Positions 25,478 to 34,600 of a DNA stretch of 64,000 nt are shown here, piece after piece. The stretch is from assembly GCF_900100265.1 (NCBI RefSeq), contig NZ_LT629696.1, positions 1,736,001 to 1,800,000 on the forward strand. The letters are read 5' to 3'. A program made the position numbers and the translations under genes. Numbering within the stretch: position 1 is the first letter of the stretch; every line of letters begins with the position of its first letter. This stretch comes from Leifsonia sp. 466MF. Its GTDB lineage: Bacteria; Actinomycetota; Actinomycetes; Actinomycetales; Microbacteriaceae. The notes beneath the pieces were generated by a model. The model saw only the letters and a list, made by a program, of their open reading frames with translations. It did no database searches and was not told where the DNA came from.

Positions 25478-25651
25478 AGTTCTCCTCCGTTCGTTGGTGC
25501 GTCTTCCCCTACGACCAGGAACGGATGGAAATCTTCGGCGTGTGAAGTTGCGGTAGCGCTCGCGCGCGTTGCCACGATTATGCCCGAGAACCGCGGGGAG
25601 TTACAAGATTGTGATTCGGCGATTCGCTCGCCGGGCGAACACCGGACGGAA

Positions 25652-25657
25652 TAGCAT
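25652..25657 (+). promoter_or_regulatory. Leaderless -10 element TAGCAT
   Basis: TAGCAT is seven bases before ATG 25665, and no ribosome binding site is present. Confidence 0.45.
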
Positions 25658-25664
25658 ACCGAGT

Positions 25665-26276
25665 ATGTCGGTCCAGAACGGTTTCCTCGCGCTCCTCACC
25701 CAGGGCGCTGCCTACGGCTCGCAGCTCCAGAGCGAGTTCCTCTGCCGTGCCGCACACCGACGGCAACTCAATCCCGGCCAGGTGTATTCGACGCTCGACC
25801 GGATGACGGATCAAGGTCTCGTCGCTTCCGCAGGCGCCACCGACGACGGCCTTCCGCTCTACGAGCTGACCGCGGCGGGACGGGAGGCGGCAGCAGCCTG
25901 GCTCGGCGATGCGCCCGCCGACGGCCGCCCGGACTGGGACGAGATGCAGGACCAGGTGCTGATCGCCGCCTCCCTGGAGGGGGTGGATGCGCTGGTCGTC
26001 GTCGACGGCTACCGCGCCGCCTACGCCGAGAAGATCCGCTACCTCACCCACGAAGCGGACTCGCGCGCCCTGCTCGCGGCGAACCGCGCGGCCGAACTGG
26101 GCGCCAAAGCAGCCATCGAGTGGCTGGACGAGGTCGCGGCCACCCTGCGGTCACATCCCGGCGCGCTGGTGCAACCGCGCTCCCCCGAGCGCCCGCGGCG
26201 CGGCCGCCGACCGGCCTCCGAGGCGGCTGCCCCGCAGGCAGCCGCAGCGCGGGCGGAGAGCCGCAGCGCGACCTAG
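25665..26276 (+). CDS. PadR-like winged-helix regulator
   Basis: This 203-residue protein has an N-terminal winged helix of PadR type: QNGFLALLTQGAAYGSQLQSEF, then LNPGQVYSTLDRMTDQGLVAS with the wing at DDGLPLYELTAAG. A helical dimerisation segment follows (YRAAYAEKIRYLTHEADSRALL), then a basic, Pro/Arg-rich tail. PadR proteins repress efflux or detoxification genes on binding small aromatic ligands; the target here is not evident. ATG 25665 is chosen because of TAGCAT seven bases upstream. Its stop overlaps the end of the convergent DUF1684 gene by four bases. Confidence 0.82.
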   Translation: MSVQNGFLALLTQGAAYGSQLQSEFLCRAAHRRQLNPGQVYSTLDRMTDQGLVASAGATDDGLPLYELTAAGREAAAAWLGDAPADGRPDWDEMQDQVLIAASLEGVDALVVVDGYRAAYAEKIRYLTHEADSRALLAANRAAELGAKAAIEWLDEVAATLRSHPGALVQPRSPERPRRGRRPASEAAAPQAAAARAESRSAT

Positions 26277-27121
26277 TGCAGCAGCTCGCCCTGCGTGTTG
26301 AGGACGTTCTTCTCGCCGGCCTCGATCGGCACGGCGAAGCGGTTCTGCGCCGGCGGCAGCGGGCAGTTGAAGTTGTAGCTGAACGCGCACGGCGGCAGGA
26401 CCGCGAGGTTGAAGTCGAGCGTGACCGTGCCGTCCTCGTTCGGCACCACGAAGAGGAACCGGCCGACCGAGTAGGTGCTGTCGCCGTTCGTGGTGTCCGC
26501 GAAGACGAGCTGGAGGGCGCGTCCGGCCTTGAACGCGGCGAGGTTGTAGTCGACGCCGTCCTTGGTGAAGGTGATCTCGCCCGGGATGACCATGTCGCGC
26601 GTTGCGCCGTCGTCCTTGAGGTGCTCGAAGCCGACGGTCTTGCCGCCCTCGATCGGGGTGAACGCGGCCTGGATGATCCACTCCGGGTTGAACGGGAAGG
26701 CGTCGATCGAGCCGAACTCCTGGATCGCCTCGGAGTTCGCATCCCACACGCGGAGCGCGTAGTCGCCGTCCTCGCTGGCGATGACGAATCCGCTGACCGT
26801 GTCGCTGAAACGGATCGTGCCGGGGTTGGGGTCATCCTTGCCGCGCACGATCGCCGAGCCGTCGACCAGCACGTCGTCGACGAAGATGTTGTCGGTCGCC
26901 GCGGCGGTGACCTTGAGGCCCGACTGGCCCTTCGGCAGCGGAGACCAGAGACCGGGGACGCCCCAGATCGGCTGCTCCGAGTCCGGCTCTCCCGTGATCC
27001 ACTGGGTGTTCACCAGCGCCAGGTTGCCCTGCGGCGCGGTCACGGCCTGTTCGCGGCGGGCGCGGTAGCGGGCCAGGACGGCGTTCGGGTCGGTGGGAGC
27101 AGCAGCGGCGGTGTCGGTCAT
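26273..27121 (-). CDS. DUF1684 domain protein
   Basis: This 282-residue soluble protein of the DUF1684 family has the diagnostic C-terminal segment LAVLPPCAFSYNFNCPLPPA, then NRFAVPIEAGEKN, and a central GKTVGFEHLKDDGATRDMVIPG. The family is widespread in actinobacteria and has no established biochemical role; a beta-rich fold is likely. ATG 27121 is preferred because GAGGATGG is well spaced from it; ATG 27130 lies directly against that sequence. There is a four-base convergent overlap with the PadR gene. Confidence 0.82.
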   Translation of the reverse strand: MTDTAAAAPTDPNAVLARYRARREQAVTAPQGNLALVNTQWITGEPDSEQPIWGVPGLWSPLPKGQSGLKVTAAATDNIFVDDVLVDGSAIVRGKDDPNPGTIRFSDTVSGFVIASEDGDYALRVWDANSEAIQEFGSIDAFPFNPEWIIQAAFTPIEGGKTVGFEHLKDDGATRDMVIPGEITFTKDGVDYNLAAFKAGRALQLVFADTTNGDSTYSVGRFLFVVPNEDGTVTLDFNLAVLPPCAFSYNFNCPLPPAQNRFAVPIEAGEKNVLNTQGELLH

Positions 27122-27188
27122 GGTCTCCATCCTCGGTCAGGTCGGAGGTGACAACCAACTCCGACACTCGGGCATTCCGCGGGCGACG

Positions 27189-28916
27189 TCATTTCGCCTC
27201 AGCGTAGCTGTCGACGATCGCGGCCGTCACAGGGAACTCCACCGGGAATGCGCCGAACAGCAGCCTGCCCGCCTGCTCCGCCGCGGCGTGCACGGCGGCA
27301 GCGACCTCGTCCGCCAGCGCCTCCGGGGTGTGGACGATGACCTCGTCGTGCAGGAAGTAGACGAGATGCGGGGATGCCGTGAGCGGTGCATCCGGGGCGA
27401 GGGCGGTCAGGCGGTTGCGGAGCTCGGCCATCCAGCACAGCGCCCACTCGGCGGCGCTGGCCTGCACGACGAAGTTGCGGGTGAACCGGCCCCAGTCACG
27501 GGACAGGCCGCGGGCACGCCGTTCGTCGGCCTCGGTCGCATCGGACGCCGACGCCGCCGATTGAGCCGCCGCCCATCGGCCGCCCGGAACCGGCGAACTG
27601 CGGCCGAGCCGGGATGTGACCTTTTCGCCGCGCTCCCCCGCCCGCGCCGCCTCCTCCACGAGCCGGACGGCCCGCGGGAAGGCGCGCGTGAGTCGCGGCA
27701 TCAGTCGGCCGCTCTCCCCCGTCGTCGCCCCGTACATCGCGCCGAGCATGGCGACCTTCGCCTGCGCGCGGGCTTCGACGGCGCCGGACGCGACGATGCC
27801 CTCGTAGAGGTCTTTGCCCCGGCCGGCGGCGGCCATCGCCTGGTCGCCGGAGAGTCCGGTGAGGACGCGCGGCTCGAGCTGGGCGGCGTCCGCCACGACC
27901 AGCTTCCAGCCCGGATCGGCCACGACGGCCCCGCGGACCTGCCGCGGCAGCTGCAAGGCGCCGCCGCCGCGGGTCGCCCAGCGGCCGGTGACGACGCCGC
28001 CGGGAACGTAGTCAGGCCGGAAGCGGCCGTCGTGCACCCAGGCGTCCAGCCACGTCCAGCCGTTCGCGGTCAGCAGCCGCGACAGCTTCTTGTAGCGCAG
28101 CAGCGGGTCGATGACGGGGTGTTCGATGCGCCGGAGCTCCCATGACCGCGTCGATGTCGCCATGATGCCGGCGCGCTGCAGGGCCTTGAGCAGGTCCGGC
28201 GGGCTGTCGGGGTTCAGATCGGGCGCATCCAACTGGTCGCGGAGTTCCCGCGCGAGGGTCTCCAGTACGGCGGGACGACCGTACGCGGGACGGGGGCCGA
28301 GCAGGTCGGTCAGCAATTCGTCGTGCCGCTCGGCGCTGTAGGGCAGGCCTGCGTGCTGCAGCTCCACTCCGATGAGCGCGCCTGCGGACTCGGCCGCGAG
28401 CAGGAGCCGCAGGCGGCGCGGGTCGGCGCTCGCGGCGACGGCCTCCTCCTGCGCTGCGAACTCATCGCGAACGGATGGCGTGGTCGCGTTCGCCGTCTCG
28501 GCCGGCTCCACAGAATCGAAGAGGGCCTCGTCGAAGTCGAAGAGAGCCGTGTGCGAGGCCGGCGACTCGGTCTCGGGCTCGACCGCCACATCCCAGGCAC
28601 CCGGCTCGGCACGCGCCAGAGGTGTGGATGCGGTCAGCGTGGAGTTGCGGAGGATCACGTGGCAGAGCCGCAGGTCGACGCAGCGCTCCACCCGCACCCC
28701 GGCGGAGAGGAGCGTGGGATACCAGGCCCGCGTGTCATCCCACACCCAGCGCGGCCGATCGCCGCCGCCTGCCGCGCCCGTCTCCTCCGTACGCACGAGC
28801 TCCGGCAGGGCGTCGAGCGCAAGGGTCGCGCTCCGCTCGGCCCCGCCGCCGTGCGACGGATCGAGCCGCGTCGCGCGGACGTCGCCGCGCCCGACGCGCT
28901 CGAGGAGGATGTGCAC
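27189..28916 (-). CDS. Family A DNA polymerase without 5' nuclease (PolA-like)
   Basis: This 575-residue protein resembles the 3'-5' exonuclease/polymerase part of DNA polymerase I. The polymerase motifs are present: motif A VVADAAQLEPRVL with the metal-binding Asp, motif B RAQAKVAMLGAMYG and motif C FLHDEVIVH. The first about 200 residues are a divergent exonuclease-like domain in which I cannot find the full DEDD set, so proofreading may be lost. The family is known in actinobacteria as a second polymerase alongside PolA; a repair role is inferred. GTG 28916 is chosen for HILLERVG, the usual N-terminus; GGGAGG abuts it. Confidence 0.85.
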   Translation of the reverse strand: MHILLERVGRGDVRATRLDPSHGGGAERSATLALDALPELVRTEETGAAGGGDRPRWVWDDTRAWYPTLLSAGVRVERCVDLRLCHVILRNSTLTASTPLARAEPGAWDVAVEPETESPASHTALFDFDEALFDSVEPAETANATTPSVRDEFAAQEEAVAASADPRRLRLLLAAESAGALIGVELQHAGLPYSAERHDELLTDLLGPRPAYGRPAVLETLARELRDQLDAPDLNPDSPPDLLKALQRAGIMATSTRSWELRRIEHPVIDPLLRYKKLSRLLTANGWTWLDAWVHDGRFRPDYVPGGVVTGRWATRGGGALQLPRQVRGAVVADPGWKLVVADAAQLEPRVLTGLSGDQAMAAAGRGKDLYEGIVASGAVEARAQAKVAMLGAMYGATTGESGRLMPRLTRAFPRAVRLVEEAARAGERGEKVTSRLGRSSPVPGGRWAAAQSAASASDATEADERRARGLSRDWGRFTRNFVVQASAAEWALCWMAELRNRLTALAPDAPLTASPHLVYFLHDEVIVHTPEALADEVAAAVHAAAEQAGRLLFGAFPVEFPVTAAIVDSYAEAK

Positions 28917-29032
28917 CCTCCCATTCTCGCCGCGACCGCCGACACGGACCGACGCCCGAATGCTTGCTTGCGGGCCCGCAGCTGAGGATAATTCACGGAA
29001 CGACGATGCCGACCCGAAAGGCATGATCGACG

Positions 29033-29368
29033 ATGACCGTCTACCTGCACGACAGCCAGGGGGTCTGGATCGCGTTCCGAAGCGACCTGACCTCCCGCGA
29101 CCTCTTCAACCCCGATGGCGACTGGATCGGATGGTTCCCCTGGGGCGACGACGACGCCGTCACGCCCGATGGTGACTATCTGGGAACCGTCCGCGGCGAC
29201 CGGCTGTTCGCCCGCGCCGACGCCCCGTACCGCGGCCGGCCCGGCTATCCCGGGGCACCGGCGTACCCGGGCACGGTGCCGTATCCCGGTGCCGCGTCGT
29301 ACACGGGTCTGCCCGACGGCTGCGAGGACGTCCCCGGCGCCCTGCTCTGGCCGCGCGTAGCCTCCTGA
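29033..29368 (+). CDS. Small beta-repeat protein, hypothetical
   Basis: This 111-residue protein begins with several short strands punctuated by turns: VYLHDSQGVWIAFRSD, LFNPDGDWIGWFPWGD, VTPDGDYLGTVRGDRLF. The repeating D/N-G-x-x-I/L-G pattern resembles the 4-fold beta flower domain. The C-terminal third is low-complexity Pro/Gly/Tyr (YPGAPAYPGTVPYPG). There is no signal peptide or membrane segment. AAAGG lies upstream of ATG 29033, at a longer than usual spacing. The function is unknown; the domain call is tentative. Confidence 0.55.
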   Translation: MTVYLHDSQGVWIAFRSDLTSRDLFNPDGDWIGWFPWGDDDAVTPDGDYLGTVRGDRLFARADAPYRGRPGYPGAPAYPGTVPYPGAASYTGLPDGCEDVPGALLWPRVAS

Positions 29369-29371
29369 CCC

Positions 29372-29456
29372 ACGCCCCCAGCGAACAGCTCCTGAGTTTT
29401 TCCGGCCCGGACCCGCGTGTCGACCCGAAAAACTCAGGAGCTGTTGGCTGGGGCGT
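29372..29456. repeat. Long palindrome between convergent genes
   Basis: Left arm 29372-29402 pairs with right arm 29427-29456. The core AACAGCTCCTGAGTTTTTC (29384-29402) is perfect over 19 bases, and pairing extends outward to about 30 bases with few mismatches. The loop is 24 bases. It lies three bases after one gene end and before the end of the convergent Nudix gene, so it may terminate both. Confidence 0.8.
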
Positions 29457-29489
29457 CAGGTTGGCTGGGGTGTCGGGTGGGCTGGGCGG

Positions 29490-29948
29490 TCAGTCCGAGA
29501 GGGCGGTGAGGCGCGCGCGGAGCTGGGGCCACGACGCCGCGAAGCCCGGATGCAGCGGGAGCGCGTTCACCTCGTCGACCGGCACCCAGCGCAGTTCGAT
29601 GCTCTCCACGTCCGCCATGTGCGGCTCGAACGGGCGCACGGCCTGACCGACGACGGTGGTGTACGACCAGAAGCCGAGGTCGAGCACACTCTCGAACAGC
29701 ACGTGCACCGCGTCGGGCGGTACGGCGGCCTCCTCCGCTGCCTCCCGCAGCGCCCCGTCGACAGCGCTCTCACCGGCGTGGCGCGCTCCGCCCGGGAGCC
29801 CCCAGGTGCCGCCGAAGTGACTCCAGTCGGCCCGGTGCTGCAGCAGGATGCCGCGCCGCAGGTCGTGCACGAGCAGCCCGGCGGCGCCGAACCGACCCCA
29901 GAACCGCTGGCCGTCCGGCCCTTCCACCCACGCGTCTCCCGAGTCCAC
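29490..29948 (-). CDS. Nudix hydrolase
   Basis: This 152-residue pyrophosphohydrolase has an intact Nudix box: GGARHAGESAVDGALREAAEEAAV, matching Gx5Ex7REUxEExGU with Ala at the final Gly. The N-terminus WGRFGAAGLLVHD and the region GTWGLPGG before the box are typical of the MutT-like group. The substrate (nucleotide, sugar nucleotide or cofactor) cannot be read. GTG 29948 is chosen because TAACGT lies six bases upstream. It is divergent from the potassium-channel gene. Confidence 0.87.
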   Translation of the reverse strand: MDSGDAWVEGPDGQRFWGRFGAAGLLVHDLRRGILLQHRADWSHFGGTWGLPGGARHAGESAVDGALREAAEEAAVPPDAVHVLFESVLDLGFWSYTTVVGQAVRPFEPHMADVESIELRWVPVDEVNALPLHPGFAASWPQLRARLTALSD

Positions 29949-29954
29949 AGCTCC

Positions 29955-29960
29955 ACGTTA
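29955..29960 (-). promoter_or_regulatory. Leaderless -10 element TAACGT
   Basis: TAACGT on the minus strand is six bases from GTG 29948. Confidence 0.45.
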
Positions 29961-30012
29961 GTCGCGCCTGAGCGGGTGCACGCACGAGGTGTCACACGAC
30001 GACGCGCGGTCC

Positions 30013-30018
30013 TAATGT
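30013..30018 (+). promoter_or_regulatory. Leaderless -10 element TAATGT
   Basis: TAATGT is six bases before ATG 30025 of the potassium-channel gene. Confidence 0.5.
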
Positions 30019-30024
30019 GTTGCC

Positions 30025-30735
30025 ATGACTTTGGAGCGCTGGCGCACAATCGCTGACTGGCCGCTCACGGCGGCCGCATTCCTCTTCCTGATCGCATACG
30101 CCTGGGAAGTCATCGGAGACCTCGCGGGGTCGGCTTCCGCCGTCGCGGAAGCTGTGATCGCCGTTACCTGGACGGCCTTCGTCATCGACTATGTCGTCTG
30201 CCTCGTGTTGGCCCCGCGCAGGTGGCGCTGGTTCTACACTCACCTTCTCGACCTGGCGATCGTCGTCCTGCCGGCACTCCGGCCTCTGCGCCTCCTCCGC
30301 CTGGTCACCGTCCTCGCCGTGCTCCAACGCACGGCCGGGCGCGCGTTCCGCGGGCGGGTGATCATGTACGTCGCCGGGGCCGTCGCTCTGCTTGTGTTCA
30401 CCGCAGCGCTCGCGGTGCTGGACGCCGAGCGGTCCGCGCCGGCTTCACCGATCCATACGTTTCCTCAGGCCGTCTGGTGGGCGTTCGAGACGATCTCGAC
30501 CGTCGGATACGGCGACTTCACCCCGATCACCGAGACGGGGCGGCTGGTCGCGGTCGGACTCATGGTCGGCGGCGTCGCCACCTTGGGGATCGTCACGGCG
30601 ACCCTTGCCTCGTGGATCGTCGAACGTGTGGCGGAGACGGAGGCGGATGAGCGCGCTGCGACGCACGGTGAGATCGTCGCCCTGTCGGCGCAGATCGCGG
30701 AACTGAGAGAGCTTCTCGAGGAGAAGGCAGCCTGA
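30025..30735 (+). CDS. Potassium channel family protein, Kv-like
   Basis: This 236-residue membrane protein has the voltage-gated channel layout: helices S1-S3, an S4-like segment with spaced arginines (RPLRLLRLVTVLAVLQRT), S5, a pore loop with the selectivity filter TVGYGD at about residues 159-164, S6, and a short C-terminal coiled coil (EIVALSAQIAELRELLEE). It should form a tetrameric K+ channel in the cytoplasmic membrane. The stop overlaps the start of the next gene as TGATG, so channel and Nudix protein are translationally coupled. Confidence 0.88.
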   Translation: MTLERWRTIADWPLTAAAFLFLIAYAWEVIGDLAGSASAVAEAVIAVTWTAFVIDYVVCLVLAPRRWRWFYTHLLDLAIVVLPALRPLRLLRLVTVLAVLQRTAGRAFRGRVIMYVAGAVALLVFTAALAVLDAERSAPASPIHTFPQAVWWAFETISTVGYGDFTPITETGRLVAVGLMVGGVATLGIVTATLASWIVERVAETEADERAATHGEIVALSAQIAELRELLEEKAA

Positions 30736-31214
30736 TGCCCGCCCGCAGCGCCGCCCTCCTGCTCTACCGCCGTCGCGCCGCCGTCGAGGTGTGGATCGCC
30801 CACATGGGCGGCCCGTTCTGGGCGCGCAAGGACGAGGGGGCATGGTCGCTGCCGAAGGGCATCGTGGAGTCCGACGACCTGGGCGACGAGCTGGCCGCCG
30901 CGCGCCGCGAGTTCGCCGAGGAGATGGGCTCCCCCGCGCCGGATGCCGACTACGTTCCGCTCGGCGAGTTCCGTGGTTCGGGCAAGACGATCGTCGTGTT
31001 CGCCGCCGAGTCGGAGTTCGAGCCGGACGCGATCGACAGCAACACGTTCGAGCTGGAGTGGCCTCCGCGATCGGGTCGGATGCAGGAGTTCCCGGAGATC
31101 GACGACGCCCGGTGGTTCTCGGTGGACGACGCGCGCCTGAAGCTGACGAAAGCCCAGCGGCCCATTCTGGACACGCTGCTCGCCCGCCTGGAGGAGGACG
31201 CGGAAATCCACTAG
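30735..31214 (+). CDS. Nudix domain protein
   Basis: This 159-residue protein has a Nudix box reading GIVESDDLGDELAAARREFAEEMG, close to consensus with the REFxEE core intact. It begins RSAALLLYRRRAAVEVWIAHMGGPFWARKDEGAWSLPKG, matching the group of Nudix proteins that resemble mycobacterial and diadenosine-polyphosphate hydrolases; the exact substrate is not known. GAGGAGAAGG from the channel gene serves as ribosome binding site, and the ATG overlaps the channel stop. Co-translation with a potassium channel hints at a nucleotide-linked control of the channel, an inference only. Confidence 0.83.
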   Translation: MPARSAALLLYRRRAAVEVWIAHMGGPFWARKDEGAWSLPKGIVESDDLGDELAAARREFAEEMGSPAPDADYVPLGEFRGSGKTIVVFAAESEFEPDAIDSNTFELEWPPRSGRMQEFPEIDDARWFSVDDARLKLTKAQRPILDTLLARLEEDAEIH

Positions 31215-31276
31215 TCCCCACAGCTTCCCCGCGCCGTAGGGTAAGCCTCAGCAGGGCGGAACCCGAAGGAGGGGCT

Positions 31277-31639
31277 GTGGCGAAGAGCAAGGCCGAGAAG
31301 GCCGCCGAGAAGGCACTCGACGCGGCGCGGGTCGCCGTCGGCGAAGCGGAGCAGGCGGTCAAGAAGCTCGACAAGAAGACACGGCGCGAGGCGGAGGATC
31401 TTGCCGACCGCCTCCAGCAGGCCGCGAAGGATGCGAAGAAGGCGGTCCGCCGGGCCAAGAAGACCGCGGACGACGCACGGACCTCGGCGAAGCAGATCGT
31501 CGAGCACGTGGCGGCGCCCGCGTCGAGCACCGGCATCCCGACGTTCCGCGAGCTGCGCGACCGGGCGAAGGCGCGCGGCATCCAGGGGTACTCGCGCATG
31601 AACAAGGCCCAGCTGCTGCACGCGCTGGGCGAGGGGTGA
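31277..31639 (+). CDS. Basic coiled-coil protein with SAP/Rho-N-like tail
   Basis: This 120-residue protein is rich in Lys, Ala and Glu. Residues 1-80 form a continuous charged helix (KAEKAAEKALDAARVAVGE, RRAKKTADDARTSAKQIVEH). The C-terminus PTFRELRDRAKARGIQGYSR, then MNKAQLLHAL, resembles the helix-extended-helix of SAP or Rho N-terminal domains, which bind nucleic acid. I infer a small DNA- or RNA-binding protein. GTG 31277 follows AAGGAGGGG. It is 50 bases before the Pls-like synthetase gene but need not be in the same transcript. Confidence 0.65.
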   Translation: MAKSKAEKAAEKALDAARVAVGEAEQAVKKLDKKTRREAEDLADRLQQAAKDAKKAVRRAKKTADDARTSAKQIVEHVAAPASSTGIPTFRELRDRAKARGIQGYSRMNKAQLLHALGEG

Positions 31640-31677
31640 TCGGGGCGTCCGTTCACCGGCGCTTTACCGGGCACCCG

Positions 31678-31683
31678 TAGCGT
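31678..31683 (+). promoter_or_regulatory. Leaderless -10 element TAGCGT of the synthetase operon
   Basis: TAGCGT is six bases before GTG 31690, placing the transcription start on the start codon of the synthetase. Confidence 0.5.
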
Positions 31684-31689
31684 GCGGCC

Positions 31690-34600
31690 GTGGCCGATGC
31701 TCCCCTGACCGATGTGTCCGACGGCGACGTGCCGACAGCCGGCAGCCCGCGCGCCGGTCTGCTGCTGCGGTCGGAGGATGCGCCTCCCGCGCGAACGCTG
31801 ATCGACATCCTGACGGAGACGGCGCGCCGTTTCCCCGATGCCTCCGCGCTGGAGGACGCCGCGGGAGCGCTGAGCTATCGCGAACTCCTGGCGCGGGTCG
31901 CGGCCGGCGCAGGCCGTCTGCGCGAGCACGGCGTGAGCCGGGGCGACCGGGTCGGCGTGCGGATGAGCTCGGGCAGCCGGGAGCTGTACCTGGCGATCCT
32001 CAGCGTGCTCGCGGCCGGCGCGGCGTACGTGCCGGTGGACGCCGACGACCCGCAGGAGCGCGCCGACCTCGTCTTCGGTGAGGCCGCCGTCCGGGCGGTC
32101 CTGACCGATGCCGGACTGGTCCTGGCGGGCGAGGACGCGCCGCAGCAGGTGCTCCGCGACGCGCCGCATCCCTCGACGGCTGCGCTCCCCGTCGTCGCCC
32201 CTCCGGAGCCGCAGGACGACGCGTGGATCATCTTCACGTCCGGCTCCACGGGAACGCCGAAGGGCGTCGCCGTGCGCCACCGGTCCGCGGCCGCGTTCGT
32301 GGACGCCGAATCCCGGCTGTTCCTGCAGGAGGAGCCGATGGGCCCGCAGGATCGCGTGCTCGCCGGGCTCTCGGTCGCGTTCGACGCATCCTGTGAGGAG
32401 ATGTGGCTGGCCTGGGCGCACGGCGCCTGCCTCGTGCCCGCACCGCGCGCGCTCGTCCGTACCGGGATGGACCTCGGCCCCTGGCTCTCCGCCCGCCGCA
32501 TCACCGTGGTCTCCACCGTCCCGACCCTCGCGGCGCTGTGGCCGGTGGATGCGCTGGACAACGTCCGGCTGCTCATCTTCGGCGGGGAGGCGTGCCCGCC
32601 GGAGCTGGTGAGCCGGCTCGCCGTACCGGGGCGCGAGGTGTGGAACACGTACGGGCCGACGGAGGCGACCGTCGTCGCATGCGCGGCACCGCTGGTCGCG
32701 GGCGAGCCCGTGCGCATCGGGTTGCCGCTCGACGGCTGGGATCTGGCGGTGGTGGATTCGGAGGGCCGCCCGGTCGCGGACGGCGAGAGCGGCGAGCTCG
32801 TCATCGGCGGCGTCGGCCTCGCCCGCTACCTCGATCCGGCGAAGGACGCGGAGAAGTACGCGCCGATGCCCACGCTCGGCTGGGAGCGCGCGTACCGGAG
32901 CGGCGACCTGGTGCGGTTCGACCCGGCCGGGCTGTTCTACCAGGGCCGCGCCGACGACCAGGTGAAGGTCGGCGGCAGGAGGATCGAGCTGGGCGAGGTG
33001 GAGTCGGCGCTGCAGCAGCTTCCCGGCGTCTCCGGTGCCGCGGCCGCGGTTCGCCGTTCCGCCGCGGGCAACGACATCCTGGTCGGCTACCTGGCCGTGC
33101 CGGATGCCGCATCCTTCGACCGCGCGGCCTCGCTCGCCCAGCTGCGCGAGACGCTTCCCGCCGCGCTCGTTCCGCTGCTCGCCGTGATCGACGAGCTTCC
33201 GGTGCGCACCTCCGGCAAGGTGGACAAGGCCGCGCTGCCGTGGCCGCTGGAGGACACCGCGTCCGACGGCGCGACCACGGACGACCCGGTGGCAGCCGCG
33301 CTGGCGGACGACTGGCGCAGCGTCCTCGGGCTGCCGGTCACCGGCCCTGACGACAACTTCTTCGACCTGGGCGGAGGTTCGTTGGCGGCGGCGCAGCTGG
33401 TGTCGTTGATCCGCCGGCGGCATCCCGACATCACCGTCGCCGACGTGTACGCGACGCCGCGTTTCGGGGCGATGGCGCAGGCGCTGGCGGAGAGCTCGCC
33501 GTCGTCGTCGGCCGCGTCCACGCACGTGGTCCCGCCGACCCCGCTGCGAATGCGTGCACTGCAGACCGTCCTCGGCATCCCGCTGTTCATCCTCGGCGGC
33601 ATCCGCTGGCTGCTGTATCTGCTGGCCGCGTCCGCGCTGCTGCGGCCTTTTGGCGGGTTCGACGTGCTGCCCGCGGCCGACCCGGTCTGGCTCATCCTCG
33701 GGCTCGTCGTGTTCGTCACGCCCTGGGGGCGTATGGCGATCGCGGTGGTCGCCGCCCGGCTGCTCCTGCTCGGGGTGCGGGCGGGCGACCATCCCCGTGG
33801 CGGCGGCGTGCACCTCCGGCTGTGGCTGGCCGAGCAGGTCGCCCACCAGATCGGCGCCGCCAGCCTCGCGGGAGCCCCGTGGATCCTGTACTACGCCCGC
33901 GCGCTCGGTGCGACGATCGACCGCGGCGTCGACCTCCACACCCTGCCGCCGGTGACCGGGATGCTGCGGATCGGCGCCGGCGCCTCCATCGAGCCGGAGG
34001 TCGACCTGGCCGGCTACTGGATCGACGGCGACGTCGTGCGGATCGGCGAGATCCGCATCGGCGCCGGCAGCTCGGTCGGCGCACGCAGCTCGCTCATGCC
34101 CGGCACCAAGATCGGCCGCAACGCGACCGTGGCCCCGGGGTCGGCCGTGTTCGGCCGGGTGCCCGCGGGCCAGAACTGGTCGGGCTCGCCCGCCGTCCGC
34201 GTCGGCCGGGCGCACGACTGGTGGCCGCAGGAGCGGCCGCAACGCCGGACCCGCTGGCTCGCCGCGTACGCGCTGTCGTCGATCGTCGTCTCGCTCGTCC
34301 CGGTTGTCGCCCTCGCGGCGGGTGCCGCGGTGGTCGCCGCCTTCCTCCGTGGTGCGGCCGGCTGGGGCGACGTGATCGCCCGCGCTGCGGCCGGCCTGGT
34401 TCCCGGCACGCTCGTCGCCGGCGTCGTGCTCGCCGCGCTGGTCGTCGTGCTGGTCAGGCTGCTCGGCATCGGGATGCGCGAGGGCATCTACCCGGTCCGC
34501 AGCAGGACGGGGTGGCAGGCGTGGTCGACGGAGCGTCTGCTCGACCAGGCCCGCACGATGCTCTTCCCGCTGTACTCGAGCCTGTTCACTCCGGTCTGGC

